Shown here piece by piece: positions 14,430 to 22,619 of a stretch of 23,100 nucleotides of DNA (positions are counted from its first letter, which is position 1; each line of letters opens with the position of its first letter). Origin of the DNA: CAYJAZ01 sp964371865. Its GTDB lineage: Bacteria > Desulfobacterota > Desulfovibrionia > Desulfovibrionales > Desulfovibrionaceae. Below the pieces are notes generated by a model. That model made no database searches, was not told where the DNA came from, and saw only the letters and a program-made list of their open reading frames with translations. A program made the position numbers and the translations under genes. The DNA lies in NCBI GenBank assembly GCA_964371865.1, contig CAYJOR010000042.1, forward strand, positions 1-23,100, written 5' to 3'.

Positions 14430-15410
14430 ATGCGTGAAAGAACTGTGCAGTGCACGCTTTGCCCAAAAGTGTGTAAATTAGCGGAAAATGAATATGGCGA
14501 CTGTAACGCCCGTCAAAGAAAAAATGATAAAATTTGCCTTCTTACAATGGATAAACCTTGTTCAATTGCAATTGATCCAATGGAGAAAAAACCACTTTAT
14601 CATTTTTATCCCGGTGAGCAAATATTGTCGTTAGGTATGGCAGGCTGTAACTTGCACTGTAAGAACTGTCAAAATAGTTCAATATCCCAAGTACGGGCAG
14701 ATAGAATAAATTCAAACTACTTAACTCCTGAAAATCTCATTCAACTTCTTAATAAATATAAACTTAAGCATGTTGCATATACATATACTGAACCTCTTGT
14801 TGCTTACGAATACGTAAAAAAATGTGCTGAAATCGTGCATGAATATGGTGGTAAGAATGTTCTTGTAACTGCGGGATATATCAACACAAAGCCATTAAAA
14901 AAGTTATTGCCACATATTGATGGAATTAATCTTGATATTAAGGGAATTGACGATAAATTTTATCAAGAAAATTGCAGAATTCGTCTTGCTCCTGTTTTAA
15001 GAAATGCGCAAATAATCAAAGAAATGAATGTGCATTTAGAAGTAACAAATCTTGTAATTCCTACATTGAACGATACTGATAATCACTTTGAATTGTTGTC
15101 AAAATTTGTATCTGAAAAACTTGGTAAAGAAACAGTTTTGCACTTTTCAGCATTTTTTCCAACTTATCAAAGAAAAAATATTCAACCTACTCCGGTAGCT
15201 ACATTGGAACGTGCTGAAATCATAGCTAAAAATTTCGGTCTTAAACACGTATATAAAGGAAATGTTTCAGTTAATAGCTTGACCCATTGCTCAGAATGTA
15301 ATAAAATTTTGATAGAACGTGAAAGATATATTATAAAATTTAATAATATTATAAATGGTAAGTGTCCACATTGCCAAAGAGAAGTATATGGAGAATACAA
15401 TAATGATTAG
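14430..15410 (+). CDS. amrS: AmmeMemoRadiSam system radical SAM enzyme AmrS
   Basis: A 326-residue radical SAM protein of the AmrS group. The N terminus has a Cys cluster (C8, C11, C15, C25). The SAM cluster is CNLHCKNC (C73, C77, C80; CX3CX2C), followed by a TIM-barrel pattern with YTEPLVAYEYV, VLVTAGYINTKPL, GINLDIKG and LHFSAFFPTY. The C terminus carries two further Cys pairs (CSEC and CPHC), a likely zinc or rubredoxin-like knuckle. AmrS proteins are known to occur with AMMECR1 and MEMO homologues; the reaction is still not settled to my knowledge. The next gene encodes both partners. AAAGGGGG lies seven bases before the ATG at 14430. It overlaps the next gene by eight bases. Confidence 0.9.
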   Translation: MRERTVQCTLCPKVCKLAENEYGDCNARQRKNDKICLLTMDKPCSIAIDPMEKKPLYHFYPGEQILSLGMAGCNLHCKNCQNSSISQVRADRINSNYLTPENLIQLLNKYKLKHVAYTYTEPLVAYEYVKKCAEIVHEYGGKNVLVTAGYINTKPLKKLLPHIDGINLDIKGIDDKFYQENCRIRLAPVLRNAQIIKEMNVHLEVTNLVIPTLNDTDNHFELLSKFVSEKLGKETVLHFSAFFPTYQRKNIQPTPVATLERAEIIAKNFGLKHVYKGNVSVNSLTHCSECNKILIERERYIIKFNNIINGKCPHCQREVYGEYNND

Positions 15411-16854
15411 AAAATCTCACTTAAATCCTGCATGGTTTGAAGCGCCAAATGGGAAAAGTTTATGTGAATATATTACTGAAAAAACAAAAGAAATAAAAGT
15501 TGAAAAGAGCGAAGATAAAATTAATGCAATTTTGGTGCCTCATGCCGGATATGCTTATTCGCTTGATACAGCTCTAGTAGGCTATGCACAACTTAATCAA
15601 AATGATTACGATAGAGTACTTATACTTGCACCGAGTCATCGCTTTCCACTGTTTGAAAAAGTTGCAATTGAAGCAGTTGAAACAATAGAAACTCCTTGCG
15701 GAGAAGTGAACTTCGATAAAGATTTTTCTGATGCGCTCAAACGTATACCAGAAATAAGCGAAGTACCTCAAGCAAGTGAAGTTGAACATAGTATTCATAT
15801 TCACCTTCCATTAGTTGCTCATTTTTTACCTAATAAACCGGTAGCAGGGATTATGTTTGGAAAATGGAACTATTCAAAATCATTAGAAGATTTTGCACAT
15901 TCTGTTTATAAAATTCTTAATTCTTTCGACGGTGGAATTGCGCGTACTCTGATTATCATTAGCTCTGACTTTACTCATTATGGCGATAGATTTAATTACC
16001 TGCCTTTTAATTCAGAAATAAAAGAAAATTTAGATTCGTTAGATCATACAGTATTTCACACATTTGCAAGTCAAGATATTTCTCTCTTTGAAAAGGTTCT
16101 GCATAAAACAAAAGCGACAGTATGCGGTGCAGTTGCTATGAAATTTCTACTTACTCTTTTACCGGAAAAATCGAAAATTAAAGAATTGGCTTATACAACT
16201 TCTGGTGAAATGATGAATGATTTTTCTAATAGTGTTAGCTATCTATCAGCATCTATTTCTGCTGATTGGAAAAAAGGATTTACTACTCGTTTACCTGATG
16301 ATGTTACAAAGAGTAATTTCACATCAGAAGAAAGACAAATGATTCTTGACTTAGCACGAGTAAGCGTAGATTATGCTGTAAAAAATCATAAGGTAGCTCA
16401 AATAAAATACGATACTATTCCGCCAAAGTTCATGGAAAAAGGTGCTGTTTTTGTTACTCTTCAAAAGAATGGTCAATTACGCGGCTGTATTGGGGATATA
16501 TTACCGCAAAAACCTTTAGTTGACTCTATCATTACACGAGCTTATTCAGCGGCTTTAGAAGACCCTCGTTTTCCTAAAGTATCGGTTGAGGAACTCTCGC
16601 AGCTTGACATTGAAGTATCTGTTTTGACTCCGCCAATTCCGGTAAGTGGTTATGATAAAATTCAAGTTGGAACACATGGAATTATCTTACAAAAAGGGAA
16701 AAATTCTGCGGTATTTCTTCCTCAAGTTCCTGTTGAGCAAGGTTGGACTCTAGAAGAAACATTGAGTCATCTTTCTCAAAAAGCAGGCCTAAAATCAGAT
16801 GATTGGAAAGAAGATTGTATCTTTTATGTCTTTGCTGCAGAAGTATTAGGTTAG
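15403..16854 (+). CDS. AmrB-AmrA fusion (MEMO domain plus AMMECR1 domain)
   Basis: A 483-residue fusion. Residues about 1-285 form a MEMO-like domain with PHAGYAY (H47), LAPSH (H79), EHSIHIHLP (129-134), SSDFTHYG (H192) and C241; these correspond to the iron-binding H49, H81, H192 and C244 of human MEMO1. Residues about 305-483 form an AMMECR1 domain with the invariant LRGCIG (359-364). I choose ATG 15403 because MIRK matches the normal MEMO start and GGAG lies nine bases upstream; in-frame ATGs at 15355 and 15388 would overlap amrS more deeply. The ATG overlaps the amrS stop, so translation is coupled. Together with amrS this is a complete AmmeMemoRadiSam unit behind fliI. Confidence 0.9.
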   Translation: MIRKSHLNPAWFEAPNGKSLCEYITEKTKEIKVEKSEDKINAILVPHAGYAYSLDTALVGYAQLNQNDYDRVLILAPSHRFPLFEKVAIEAVETIETPCGEVNFDKDFSDALKRIPEISEVPQASEVEHSIHIHLPLVAHFLPNKPVAGIMFGKWNYSKSLEDFAHSVYKILNSFDGGIARTLIIISSDFTHYGDRFNYLPFNSEIKENLDSLDHTVFHTFASQDISLFEKVLHKTKATVCGAVAMKFLLTLLPEKSKIKELAYTTSGEMMNDFSNSVSYLSASISADWKKGFTTRLPDDVTKSNFTSEERQMILDLARVSVDYAVKNHKVAQIKYDTIPPKFMEKGAVFVTLQKNGQLRGCIGDILPQKPLVDSIITRAYSAALEDPRFPKVSVEELSQLDIEVSVLTPPIPVSGYDKIQVGTHGIILQKGKNSAVFLPQVPVEQGWTLEETLSHLSQKAGLKSDDWKEDCIFYVFAAEVLG

Positions 16855-16898
16855 TTTTTATACTGATTATTTAGTTGATATTCATTTTACAAAAATAT

Positions 16899-16951
16899 AC
16901 AAGTCATTCGTTAAATTTGCTTTTGTAGATTTAAAGAATGACTTGTTTTTA
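16899..16951 (+). terminator. Terminator after the amrB-amrA fusion
   Basis: ACAAGTCATTC (16899-16909) pairs exactly with GAATGACTTGT (16936-16946) around a 26-base loop that itself has AAAT/ATTT pairing, and is followed directly by a T run. It closes the + strand flagellar/AmmeMemoRadiSam transcription unit 45 bases after the last stop. Confidence 0.85.
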
Positions 16952-16970
16952 GTATATAAACATAAAATAA

Positions 16971-16999
16971 AGGGAACTACCTATATAAAGTAGTTCCCT
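16971..16999 (-). terminator. Terminator of the acetyl-CoA carboxylase operon
   Basis: AGGGAACTAC (16971-16980) pairs perfectly with GTAGTTCCCT (16990-16999) across nine bases. In the minus-strand reading the stem is followed by TTTATTTTATG. It lies about 30 bases past the biotin carrier stop and faces the + strand terminator just to its left. Confidence 0.8.
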
Positions 17000-17029
17000 A
17001 AATTAGACAAATTCAACTAAAATAAAATT

Positions 17030-17674
17030 CTAGTTTTCTTTCCAATCTCTTTTTACCTGGTTTACAACATCATCAATAATTGAGAGTTGATCTTCAGGGC
17101 ACACCGCAATGAGTGGTGAACCTGCATCAACAGGTTTATTTCCAAAGTAAACTGCAAAGATACTGCCTTGAATTCCGCTGTAGCTAAGTTGAGCTTCACG
17201 CTTCATACGAGACATAATAAATAAATCCATTCCTTCTTGAACTGAAACAGAACGGCAACCTGCAACTTTTACTTTAGTATCAATTTCAGGTTTGAAGTAG
17301 TAAGTAGCACGTTCAGGAGCTTCAAAAAGATAAAGAGATTTTTTTAGAATAATATCAACAACTTCACGTTTTGAAAGGAAGTGTTTGATTGTAGCAAGAG
17401 TAGTTCCTGCTTCAACAAACTGACCTTCAAAATCAGTGTAAAGGTTTGAGATTACACCTTTTTCAGTTGTTCTAATTGGTTGTGGATTATTTTCTCTGGT
17501 AATAGTCATAAGAGAAGTAGCCGGAATTTCTTTGAAAGTACCGGTTGCAGAGAAAACCTCATCACCTACTTTTAATTTACTGAAAGTAACAACACCAGTG
17601 TGAGGGCTTTTGATTTCCACTTCACGATAAGGTGCAGCTTTAATTTCATCTAAGAGTTGTGACACATCAAACAT
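17030..17674 (-). CDS. Tandem barrel-sandwich biotin carrier protein of acetyl-CoA carboxylase
   Basis: A 214-residue protein that appears to contain two biotinyl/lipoyl-type barrels. The first (about 19-97) has the half-barrel pattern SPHTGVVT...KGVISNLYTDFEGQFVEAGTTLATI, but the hairpin where EAMKM should be reads TRENNPQ, without a lysine. The second (about 117-192) has SRMKRE followed by LSYSGIQGSIFAVYFGNKPVDAGSPLIAV, so K158 is the likely biotin site. Family knowledge says the carrier shuttles carboxybiotin from AccC to the carboxyltransferase; both partners are the two genes upstream in the same operon. The ATG at 17674 has GGGGA nine bases upstream and is 36 bases behind the AccA-AccD gene. 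The canonical EAMKM is absent throughout, which makes the carrier role likely but not certain. Confidence 0.75.
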   Translation of the reverse strand: MFDVSQLLDEIKAAPYREVEIKSPHTGVVTFSKLKVGDEVFSATGTFKEIPATSLMTITRENNPQPIRTTEKGVISNLYTDFEGQFVEAGTTLATIKHFLSKREVVDIILKKSLYLFEAPERATYYFKPEIDTKVKVAGCRSVSVQEGMDLFIMSRMKREAQLSYSGIQGSIFAVYFGNKPVDAGSPLIAVCPEDQLSIIDDVVNQVKRDWKEN

Positions 17675-17710
17675 AATATATTTTCCCCATAAGTTATGGA
17701 TAGTTATTGA

Positions 17711-19987
17711 TTAACGATAGTAAAGGTTTGCTCCGCCCATTGTGAGCATAGCTTGTGTAAGATTTTTGCGTACGTCACGTCTATCCCAAACACCGTGAAT
17801 ATGACCACGTGAAAGGGCTTTGTAACAATTGTGATAATCCGGCGCAATATCAACACCAGTTGTTTCCTTAATAACGCCTTTACCGGCAAAACCAATGTTT
17901 GAAGAGCGGATAGCAAATTGATAAGGTGAACAACCAAGGAATGACGCTAAAGGCCCTGCGTAGGAGTTATGATCATGCAATACAAAATAGAGTCCACCAG
18001 CATCAATATAGCGGCGAACAGCTATTGTACATCTTGGCATTTGCATAACACCGTTTGTGCCTTCTTGAATACGAATACCGGCTGTACCATGAACATAGGC
18101 TAAGAATGGTAGACGCTTACGTTGTGCTCTTTCAGCAGCTTCAGTAAATTTATTTCCTTCTGCTGCACCAACTGAGCCACCACGGAAAGGTGAAACTAAA
18201 GTTGCCACTACAAGGTCAATTCCGTCAATTTTGGCATCGAATGTGATACAAGAAGAGTTTAGACCTGTTTTTCTTTTTGCATCTTCTAAACGTTCAGTAA
18301 AGTTAGCAAAATTTAATGGATTTGTTGATTCAATTTCACCATTAAATTCACGGATTGAGCCTTCATCAAAACAGTTGTTAAGCATCCACTGATATTCCAT
18401 TGGGAAGTGGTGCCCACAAGTTGTACATACTCCAGCAAATTCATTGAATAAATCAGGAGCCCATAAGTCTAAGCAACCATGAGTTTTAGAATTAGGACAA
18501 GTAATAGCGCGATCTTCTTTTGCTCTGCTACTTACCCATTTCCAAGTACCTTTACTGTTTTCTGCTTCATTCCAGTCAGATAAAGTGGTGAGGGAATCTG
18601 CGCTTACTGGTGTTGCAAGCTCTTCTTCTACAGTCAAATGCTTACCAAGTTTAGTGATTCCGCGTCTAAATGGAGCAAAAGCACTTCTTCTTAGGAAAGA
18701 GAATTCTTCGTTGATTTCAGCAAGGAAATGTCCTAAGTTTTTACGCTTAGTGTGATAGAATTCGTGAACAACTTTTTTACAGTTATCGCATGGTTTTTCA
18801 ATATATTGTTCTTTGATAGAACGCACAATTGAGCGATTATCAATGAAAGCGTCTTTTGTGAGATTCAAGAATTTTTTCTGTCTTGCTTTCACAAGTTTTC
18901 TGCGTTCACGGGTTGTTAAACGCCAACGAACTCTGATTTCATCAAGATTAATTTCTCTTCCCTCAAGTTTACGAAGAGTTTTTGCTCTGAATGAGAATGG
19001 AGTGGTACGAATTCCAAGAACGGTTTCATCAGTTGCACGAATAATTTCTTGACGTAGACTACGGAAGAAATCAAAGTGGAAAGGACGTGCACCAAGAGTA
19101 GGTTCTTGAATAATTCTATCGATATAACCTAAACTAAGGTTATCTTCAGCTGTAAGATGTAGGTTGGTAGCACATGATTCAATAAGTTCAGGAGTTGCTC
19201 TTTCACCGCCACGAAGTCTACCTTCAATAGCAGCAGCACCTTCAGGAGAAATAACTGAATAATAACCATGTGAGAGCATTAAGCGTCTGTCAGCAAGAGC
19301 AATTGCTTCCGCACCGCCAGAACCACCTTCTGAGAAAACAGCTATAAGAGGAACTGTAAGACCTGCCATTTCATAAAGGTTTTTAGCAATTTGTTGCGCT
19401 GCACCAGGGTATTCTTCAACAGGATACGCACCCGGTGTAAATACATAAGTGTGGATAGGAATACCTTCAACTTCAGCAACTTTCATGTAGTGCAAAGCTT
19501 TAGCATTACCTTCAGGTTTAGCTGAACCACCATTACGGAATTCTTCGCCATGACCTTTTTCATGACCAATAACCATAACGGATTGATGATATACTTTTTT
19601 ACCTGAACGACGACTGATTGTAGCACGTGCAATAATCATAGCAGGGTCAATAGTGTGTTCATCTTGTCCACCGATTTCAGTAAAGTTGTCGTAAACGTTT
19701 TCTAAGATATCACGGAGACATACGCGCTGTGAGTTTCTTACGATACGAACTTTATCCATCGGAGTAAGGCGTTCTTCAAGATTACCTTCGATAAATGAGA
19801 AAAGATCTTCAGTAGTTGTGAATGTTTGTTCTGGATCATTCATGCTATTGTTTTGCATGTCTTTTTCCAGATCGTTCAAGCGATCTTTTAATATATTGAT
19901 ATCATTTGCGTGTTTACCTGCAAAAATATCTTGAATATAGCTCAAGCGATTTTTTAATTGCTGGAGTTTTTTTACAAATTCTTTCAT
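17711..19987 (-). CDS. Acetyl-CoA carboxylase carboxyltransferase, AccA-AccD fusion
   Basis: A 758-residue fusion of both carboxyltransferase halves, in the order alpha then beta. Residues about 1-325 are AccA-like: an N-terminal coiled coil, VIGHEKG (139-145), TPGAYPVEEYPG (184-195), EGGSGGAEAIALADR (220-234) and YYSVISPEGAAAI (242-254). After a linker of about 150 residues containing a CDNC knuckle (400-403), the AccD zinc finger appears as C497, C505, C521, C524; its first pair is spread wider than the usual CxxC. The AccD core follows (FRGGSVGAAEGNKF, GTAGIRIQEG, NIGFAGKGVIKETTG). It transfers CO2 from carboxybiotin to acetyl-CoA for fatty acid synthesis. AGGAA lies eight bases before the ATG. 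accC is 27 bases upstream and the biotin carrier follows. Confidence 0.92.
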   Translation of the reverse strand: MKEFVKKLQQLKNRLSYIQDIFAGKHANDINILKDRLNDLEKDMQNNSMNDPEQTFTTTEDLFSFIEGNLEERLTPMDKVRIVRNSQRVCLRDILENVYDNFTEIGGQDEHTIDPAMIIARATISRRSGKKVYHQSVMVIGHEKGHGEEFRNGGSAKPEGNAKALHYMKVAEVEGIPIHTYVFTPGAYPVEEYPGAAQQIAKNLYEMAGLTVPLIAVFSEGGSGGAEAIALADRRLMLSHGYYSVISPEGAAAIEGRLRGGERATPELIESCATNLHLTAEDNLSLGYIDRIIQEPTLGARPFHFDFFRSLRQEIIRATDETVLGIRTTPFSFRAKTLRKLEGREINLDEIRVRWRLTTRERRKLVKARQKKFLNLTKDAFIDNRSIVRSIKEQYIEKPCDNCKKVVHEFYHTKRKNLGHFLAEINEEFSFLRRSAFAPFRRGITKLGKHLTVEEELATPVSADSLTTLSDWNEAENSKGTWKWVSSRAKEDRAITCPNSKTHGCLDLWAPDLFNEFAGVCTTCGHHFPMEYQWMLNNCFDEGSIREFNGEIESTNPLNFANFTERLEDAKRKTGLNSSCITFDAKIDGIDLVVATLVSPFRGGSVGAAEGNKFTEAAERAQRKRLPFLAYVHGTAGIRIQEGTNGVMQMPRCTIAVRRYIDAGGLYFVLHDHNSYAGPLASFLGCSPYQFAIRSSNIGFAGKGVIKETTGVDIAPDYHNCYKALSRGHIHGVWDRRDVRKNLTQAMLTMGGANLYYR

Positions 19988-20014
19988 TCTTTTTATTCCT
20001 TAAATAGCGAAATC

Positions 20015-21433
20015 TTAGTGACTTGTCGCTGTAAATTCTAGGATAGATGGAGTTTTTTCTTTCAAAAATTCAACATTAGATTTAAGTGGTTCATTTTGTA
20101 GGTTTTTACCTTCAAGAACCAAGTTGTTAAGGAACTCCAATCCGCGAGCTTTTACTTCATCCAAATCTTTACCCCAAATGATTGCAAGAGCGAGGTTAGG
20201 GTCAAAATCTGTAGGAATTTCGTATGGTTTGTCTGTAGGGATATGTGTGTGTAGGTGTAACCAAGGTTCTTCTTTATATTGGAAGCGCTCAATTGTTCCT
20301 ACCCAAGGAGTGAAGTTATTTTCAGGATTTTCAGCGATGAGTCTGTATTCAATGCCTATACCGTCAAAAGTAACGTCTTCTTGAGTATACCCAAGTTCTT
20401 CACCAAGGCCAATTCTAATTTGTTCTGCAATGATGTTTACTTCTTTTTCTTCACGGCGAGCGATACAGCCAGATACACCATTTTCTACCTGAATACGTGT
20501 ATTTACTTCCATTAAGAATGGGCTACCGTCTCTGGTAACAATCCATTCCCAAGTTCCAACGTTGTCATAACTAACTTCACGAGCCATAGCAAGTGAGTGA
20601 TTGATGATATCGTCAAGAACTTTAATTCCATCGAAACCGTATTCAATGCCTTCAGCAGCAAAACCAGGTGCAATTTCAAGACGTTTTTGTAAGCCTGTTG
20701 ACTGAATTGAACAGTTACGTGTTCCAAAATGAACCGGATTTTTTCCTGTTCTATCTGAAACTATTTGAACTTCTAAGTGGTTGAAGTCAGTGATTCTTTG
20801 TTCGATAAGAACACCTTCATCTTTGAATTGACGAAGTGCATAACTACGAATTCTGCGGTAAACTTGGCGGAACATATCAATATCTTCCACTTCTTCAATA
20901 CCCATACCGCCACCACCGGCTGATGCTTTTACTAATACTCTTGGTTTAGCAATGCCTTGTGATAATTGGAATTCATATAAAGAGCGTGCAACTTTTTCTG
21001 CTTCCATTTCGTCGTAGATAGGTTTATCTGATCCTGGAACAGTTGGAACGTCTAAAGAGCGCGCTAGTCTTTTTGTGTTGATTTTATCGCCAAGTTCGCG
21101 AATTACTCGCCATGATGGTCCTATAAAAATAAGCTTACGAGTACGTTGAGTTACTCGACGTGCAAATCTGAAATCTTCTGCAAAGAAACCATAGCCAGGG
21201 TGGATAGCTGTCGCCCCTGCTTGATCGGCAATTGATAAAATTTCATTTGCATCGTGGTAAGAGGATACTTTGTAGATATCTCCTCCTAGTTCCTTTGCTA
21301 AACGTACATGCCCGGATTCTTTATCAGATTCTGTATAAACGCATACAAAATCATGCCCTAACAGTTTGCTGGCTTGAAGAATACGTACTGCGATTTCGCC
21401 TCTGTTTGCTATCAATATCTTATGTTGTGACAT
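20015..21433 (-). CDS. accC: Biotin carboxylase subunit of acetyl-CoA carboxylase (divergent)
   Basis: A 472-residue biotin carboxylase with the full ATP-grasp layout: KILIANRGEIAVRI (5-18), AIHPGYGFFAED (76-87), KASAGGGGMG (169-178), NHLEVQI (H219), K250, and E309, N311, R313, V316, E317 in LMEVNTRIQVEN. Key catalytic residues are kept, but surrounding motifs differ from E. coli AccC: ERDCSxQRRxQK is replaced by TRNCSIQSTGLQK, GGGGRG by GGGGMG, and QVEH by QVEN. The operon context with AccA-AccD and a carrier supports acetyl-CoA carboxylase rather than a pyruvate or other acyl-CoA enzyme. AAGGA stands about five bases before the ATG. It is the first gene of the operon, so regulation probably acts in the gap at 21434-21600. 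Confidence 0.9.
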   Translation of the reverse strand: MSQHKILIANRGEIAVRILQASKLLGHDFVCVYTESDKESGHVRLAKELGGDIYKVSSYHDANEILSIADQAGATAIHPGYGFFAEDFRFARRVTQRTRKLIFIGPSWRVIRELGDKINTKRLARSLDVPTVPGSDKPIYDEMEAEKVARSLYEFQLSQGIAKPRVLVKASAGGGGMGIEEVEDIDMFRQVYRRIRSYALRQFKDEGVLIEQRITDFNHLEVQIVSDRTGKNPVHFGTRNCSIQSTGLQKRLEIAPGFAAEGIEYGFDGIKVLDDIINHSLAMAREVSYDNVGTWEWIVTRDGSPFLMEVNTRIQVENGVSGCIARREEKEVNIIAEQIRIGLGEELGYTQEDVTFDGIGIEYRLIAENPENNFTPWVGTIERFQYKEEPWLHLHTHIPTDKPYEIPTDFDPNLALAIIWGKDLDEVKARGLEFLNNLVLEGKNLQNEPLKSNVEFLKEKTPSILEFTATSH

Positions 21434-21497
21434 AGTTTTCCTTAGACTCGTAAATCAAAATTTTACTTTTAATTATCATTTTAAACGTTAGTGAGAC

Positions 21498-21545
21498 TTT
21501 GTAGCTTTTTTTTTCTAAAGGTGCAAGTTTTTTTTCATATGAAAA
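21498..21545 (-). promoter_or_regulatory. Candidate promoter/operator region of the accC operon
   Basis: TTTTCATATGAAAA (21532-21545) is a perfect 14-bp palindrome about 100 bases upstream of accC. A weak promoter-like pair lies just downstream on the minus strand: TTGCAC (21526-21521), 17 bases, TACAAA (21503-21498). The palindrome would then sit directly above the -35 element, a usual place for a regulator of fatty acid synthesis. The regulator is unknown and the promoter match is modest. Confidence 0.35.
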
Positions 21546-21613
21546 GTTCAAAAAGCTGATTTTTTTCTATTATCTTTTCAAGATGTTATATTGAACACCT
21601 TGTTTCTATATGT

Positions 21614-21738
21614 TTTGTTACAATTTGTTACATTTTGAAGTAAACAATAAAATTCATATCTTTTGTGTGCTTATACAAAATAAAGGGATTTACTCTACTT
21701 GAAAACTATCTTATTATATGACACAAATTTGTAACAAT
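21614..21738. repeat. TTTGTTACA repeats in the accC-rlu divergent gap
   Basis: TTTGTTACA occurs at 21614-21622 and 21624-21632, one helical turn apart, and a near-copy in inverted orientation (TGTAACAAT) lies at 21730-21738, next to the start of the pseudouridine synthase gene. Two tandem sites plus one inverted site suggest a binding protein or a promoter family. Nothing else recognisable was found in the rest of this 329-base gap. Confidence 0.4.
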
Positions 21739-21751
21739 ACTAAACTATAAT
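21718..21751 (+). promoter_or_regulatory. Promoter of the pseudouridine synthase gene, giving a very short leader
   Basis: ATGACA (21718-21723), 17 bases and TAAACT (21741-21746) form a reasonable sigma-70 promoter. A perfect TATAAT at 21746-21751 is an alternative -10 without a good -35. Either way transcription would start about 5-10 bases before the ATG at 21763, which has no Shine-Dalgarno sequence, so the mRNA would be leaderless or nearly so. Confidence 0.45.
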
Positions 21752-21762
21752 AAAAAACAAAA

Positions 21763-22611
21763 ATGCAAAAATCATTAATAGTTACAAAACAAGAAAGCAA
21801 TCAGAAGATATTCAATTTTCTACAAAGAAAATATGAAATAAGCATGAGCGATACGCATAAATGGATTCGCTCAGGGCAAGTGAGAATCAATGGTAAGCGT
21901 TGTCAGTCCTTTGATAGGGTGAAGGAAAATGATGAAATTCGTGTACCACCATTTGCCGTAAATTATATAAAAAATCAAACTGTCAAACCTTCTAGCTTAA
22001 CATTTAACAAAGTTTACGAAAATGATGATTTACTTGTCATTAATAAACCGGCTGGAATTGCAGTTCAATCAGGTTCTAAGATGGAAACGTCAGTTGCTGA
22101 TGAGCTAAAAATGGTTTATGCTAATGCCTCTTTTGCTCCAACTCCAGCTCACAGACTTGATAAAAATACCAGTGGATTACTGCTGATTGCAAAATCTTAT
22201 GATTGTCTACAAGAGCTTCATAGTGCTTTTCAAGATAAAGAATCATCAACCTTAAAAAAGTATTATCTTGCCTATGTTCAAGGTTCGCCAAAGGTAGGAA
22301 GTTGGGACGATAACCTCCTTATAAAAAAAGATAAAGACGGAAGAGAGAAGACTTTTGTCGTGAAAAAATCTTCAGAAACCCAACTTGCTCTTGCTCATTC
22401 TAAGGTAGTTTCTCAAGTAAACAATAAAACTCTTCTTGAAATTCAGCTAATTACAGGAAGAAAGCATCAAATACGTGTTCAATGTGCTCATCGTGGCTCA
22501 CCTATCATAGGCGATGTAAAGTACGGTGGGCAAAAGGCAGATAGGCTTTATCTTCACGCCTACAGAATAGAATGGAAAAATCACATATTTGAAGCGAAAA
22601 TTGATTGGTAG
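21763..22611 (+). CDS. RluC/RluD-family 23S rRNA pseudouridine synthase
   Basis: A 282-residue RluA-superfamily enzyme. Residues about 5-62 form an S4 RNA-binding domain (ESNQKIFNFLQRKY, WIRSGQVRINGKR). The catalytic domain starts at about 80 with LLVINKPAGIAVQSGS, the active-site motif HRLDKNTSG (130-138, catalytic D133), KYYLAYVQG, and the late motif GRKHQIRVQCAHRGSPIIGDVKYG. The presence of an S4 domain points to RluC or RluD rather than RluA; the exact uridines modified cannot be read from sequence. The ATG at 21763 is the only start that keeps the S4 domain whole, though it lacks a ribosome site. It is a single gene, followed by the long inverted repeat. Confidence 0.92.
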   Translation: MQKSLIVTKQESNQKIFNFLQRKYEISMSDTHKWIRSGQVRINGKRCQSFDRVKENDEIRVPPFAVNYIKNQTVKPSSLTFNKVYENDDLLVINKPAGIAVQSGSKMETSVADELKMVYANASFAPTPAHRLDKNTSGLLLIAKSYDCLQELHSAFQDKESSTLKKYYLAYVQGSPKVGSWDDNLLIKKDKDGREKTFVVKKSSETQLALAHSKVVSQVNNKTLLEIQLITGRKHQIRVQCAHRGSPIIGDVKYGGQKADRLYLHAYRIEWKNHIFEAKIDW

Positions 22612-22619
22612 TTATCAGT

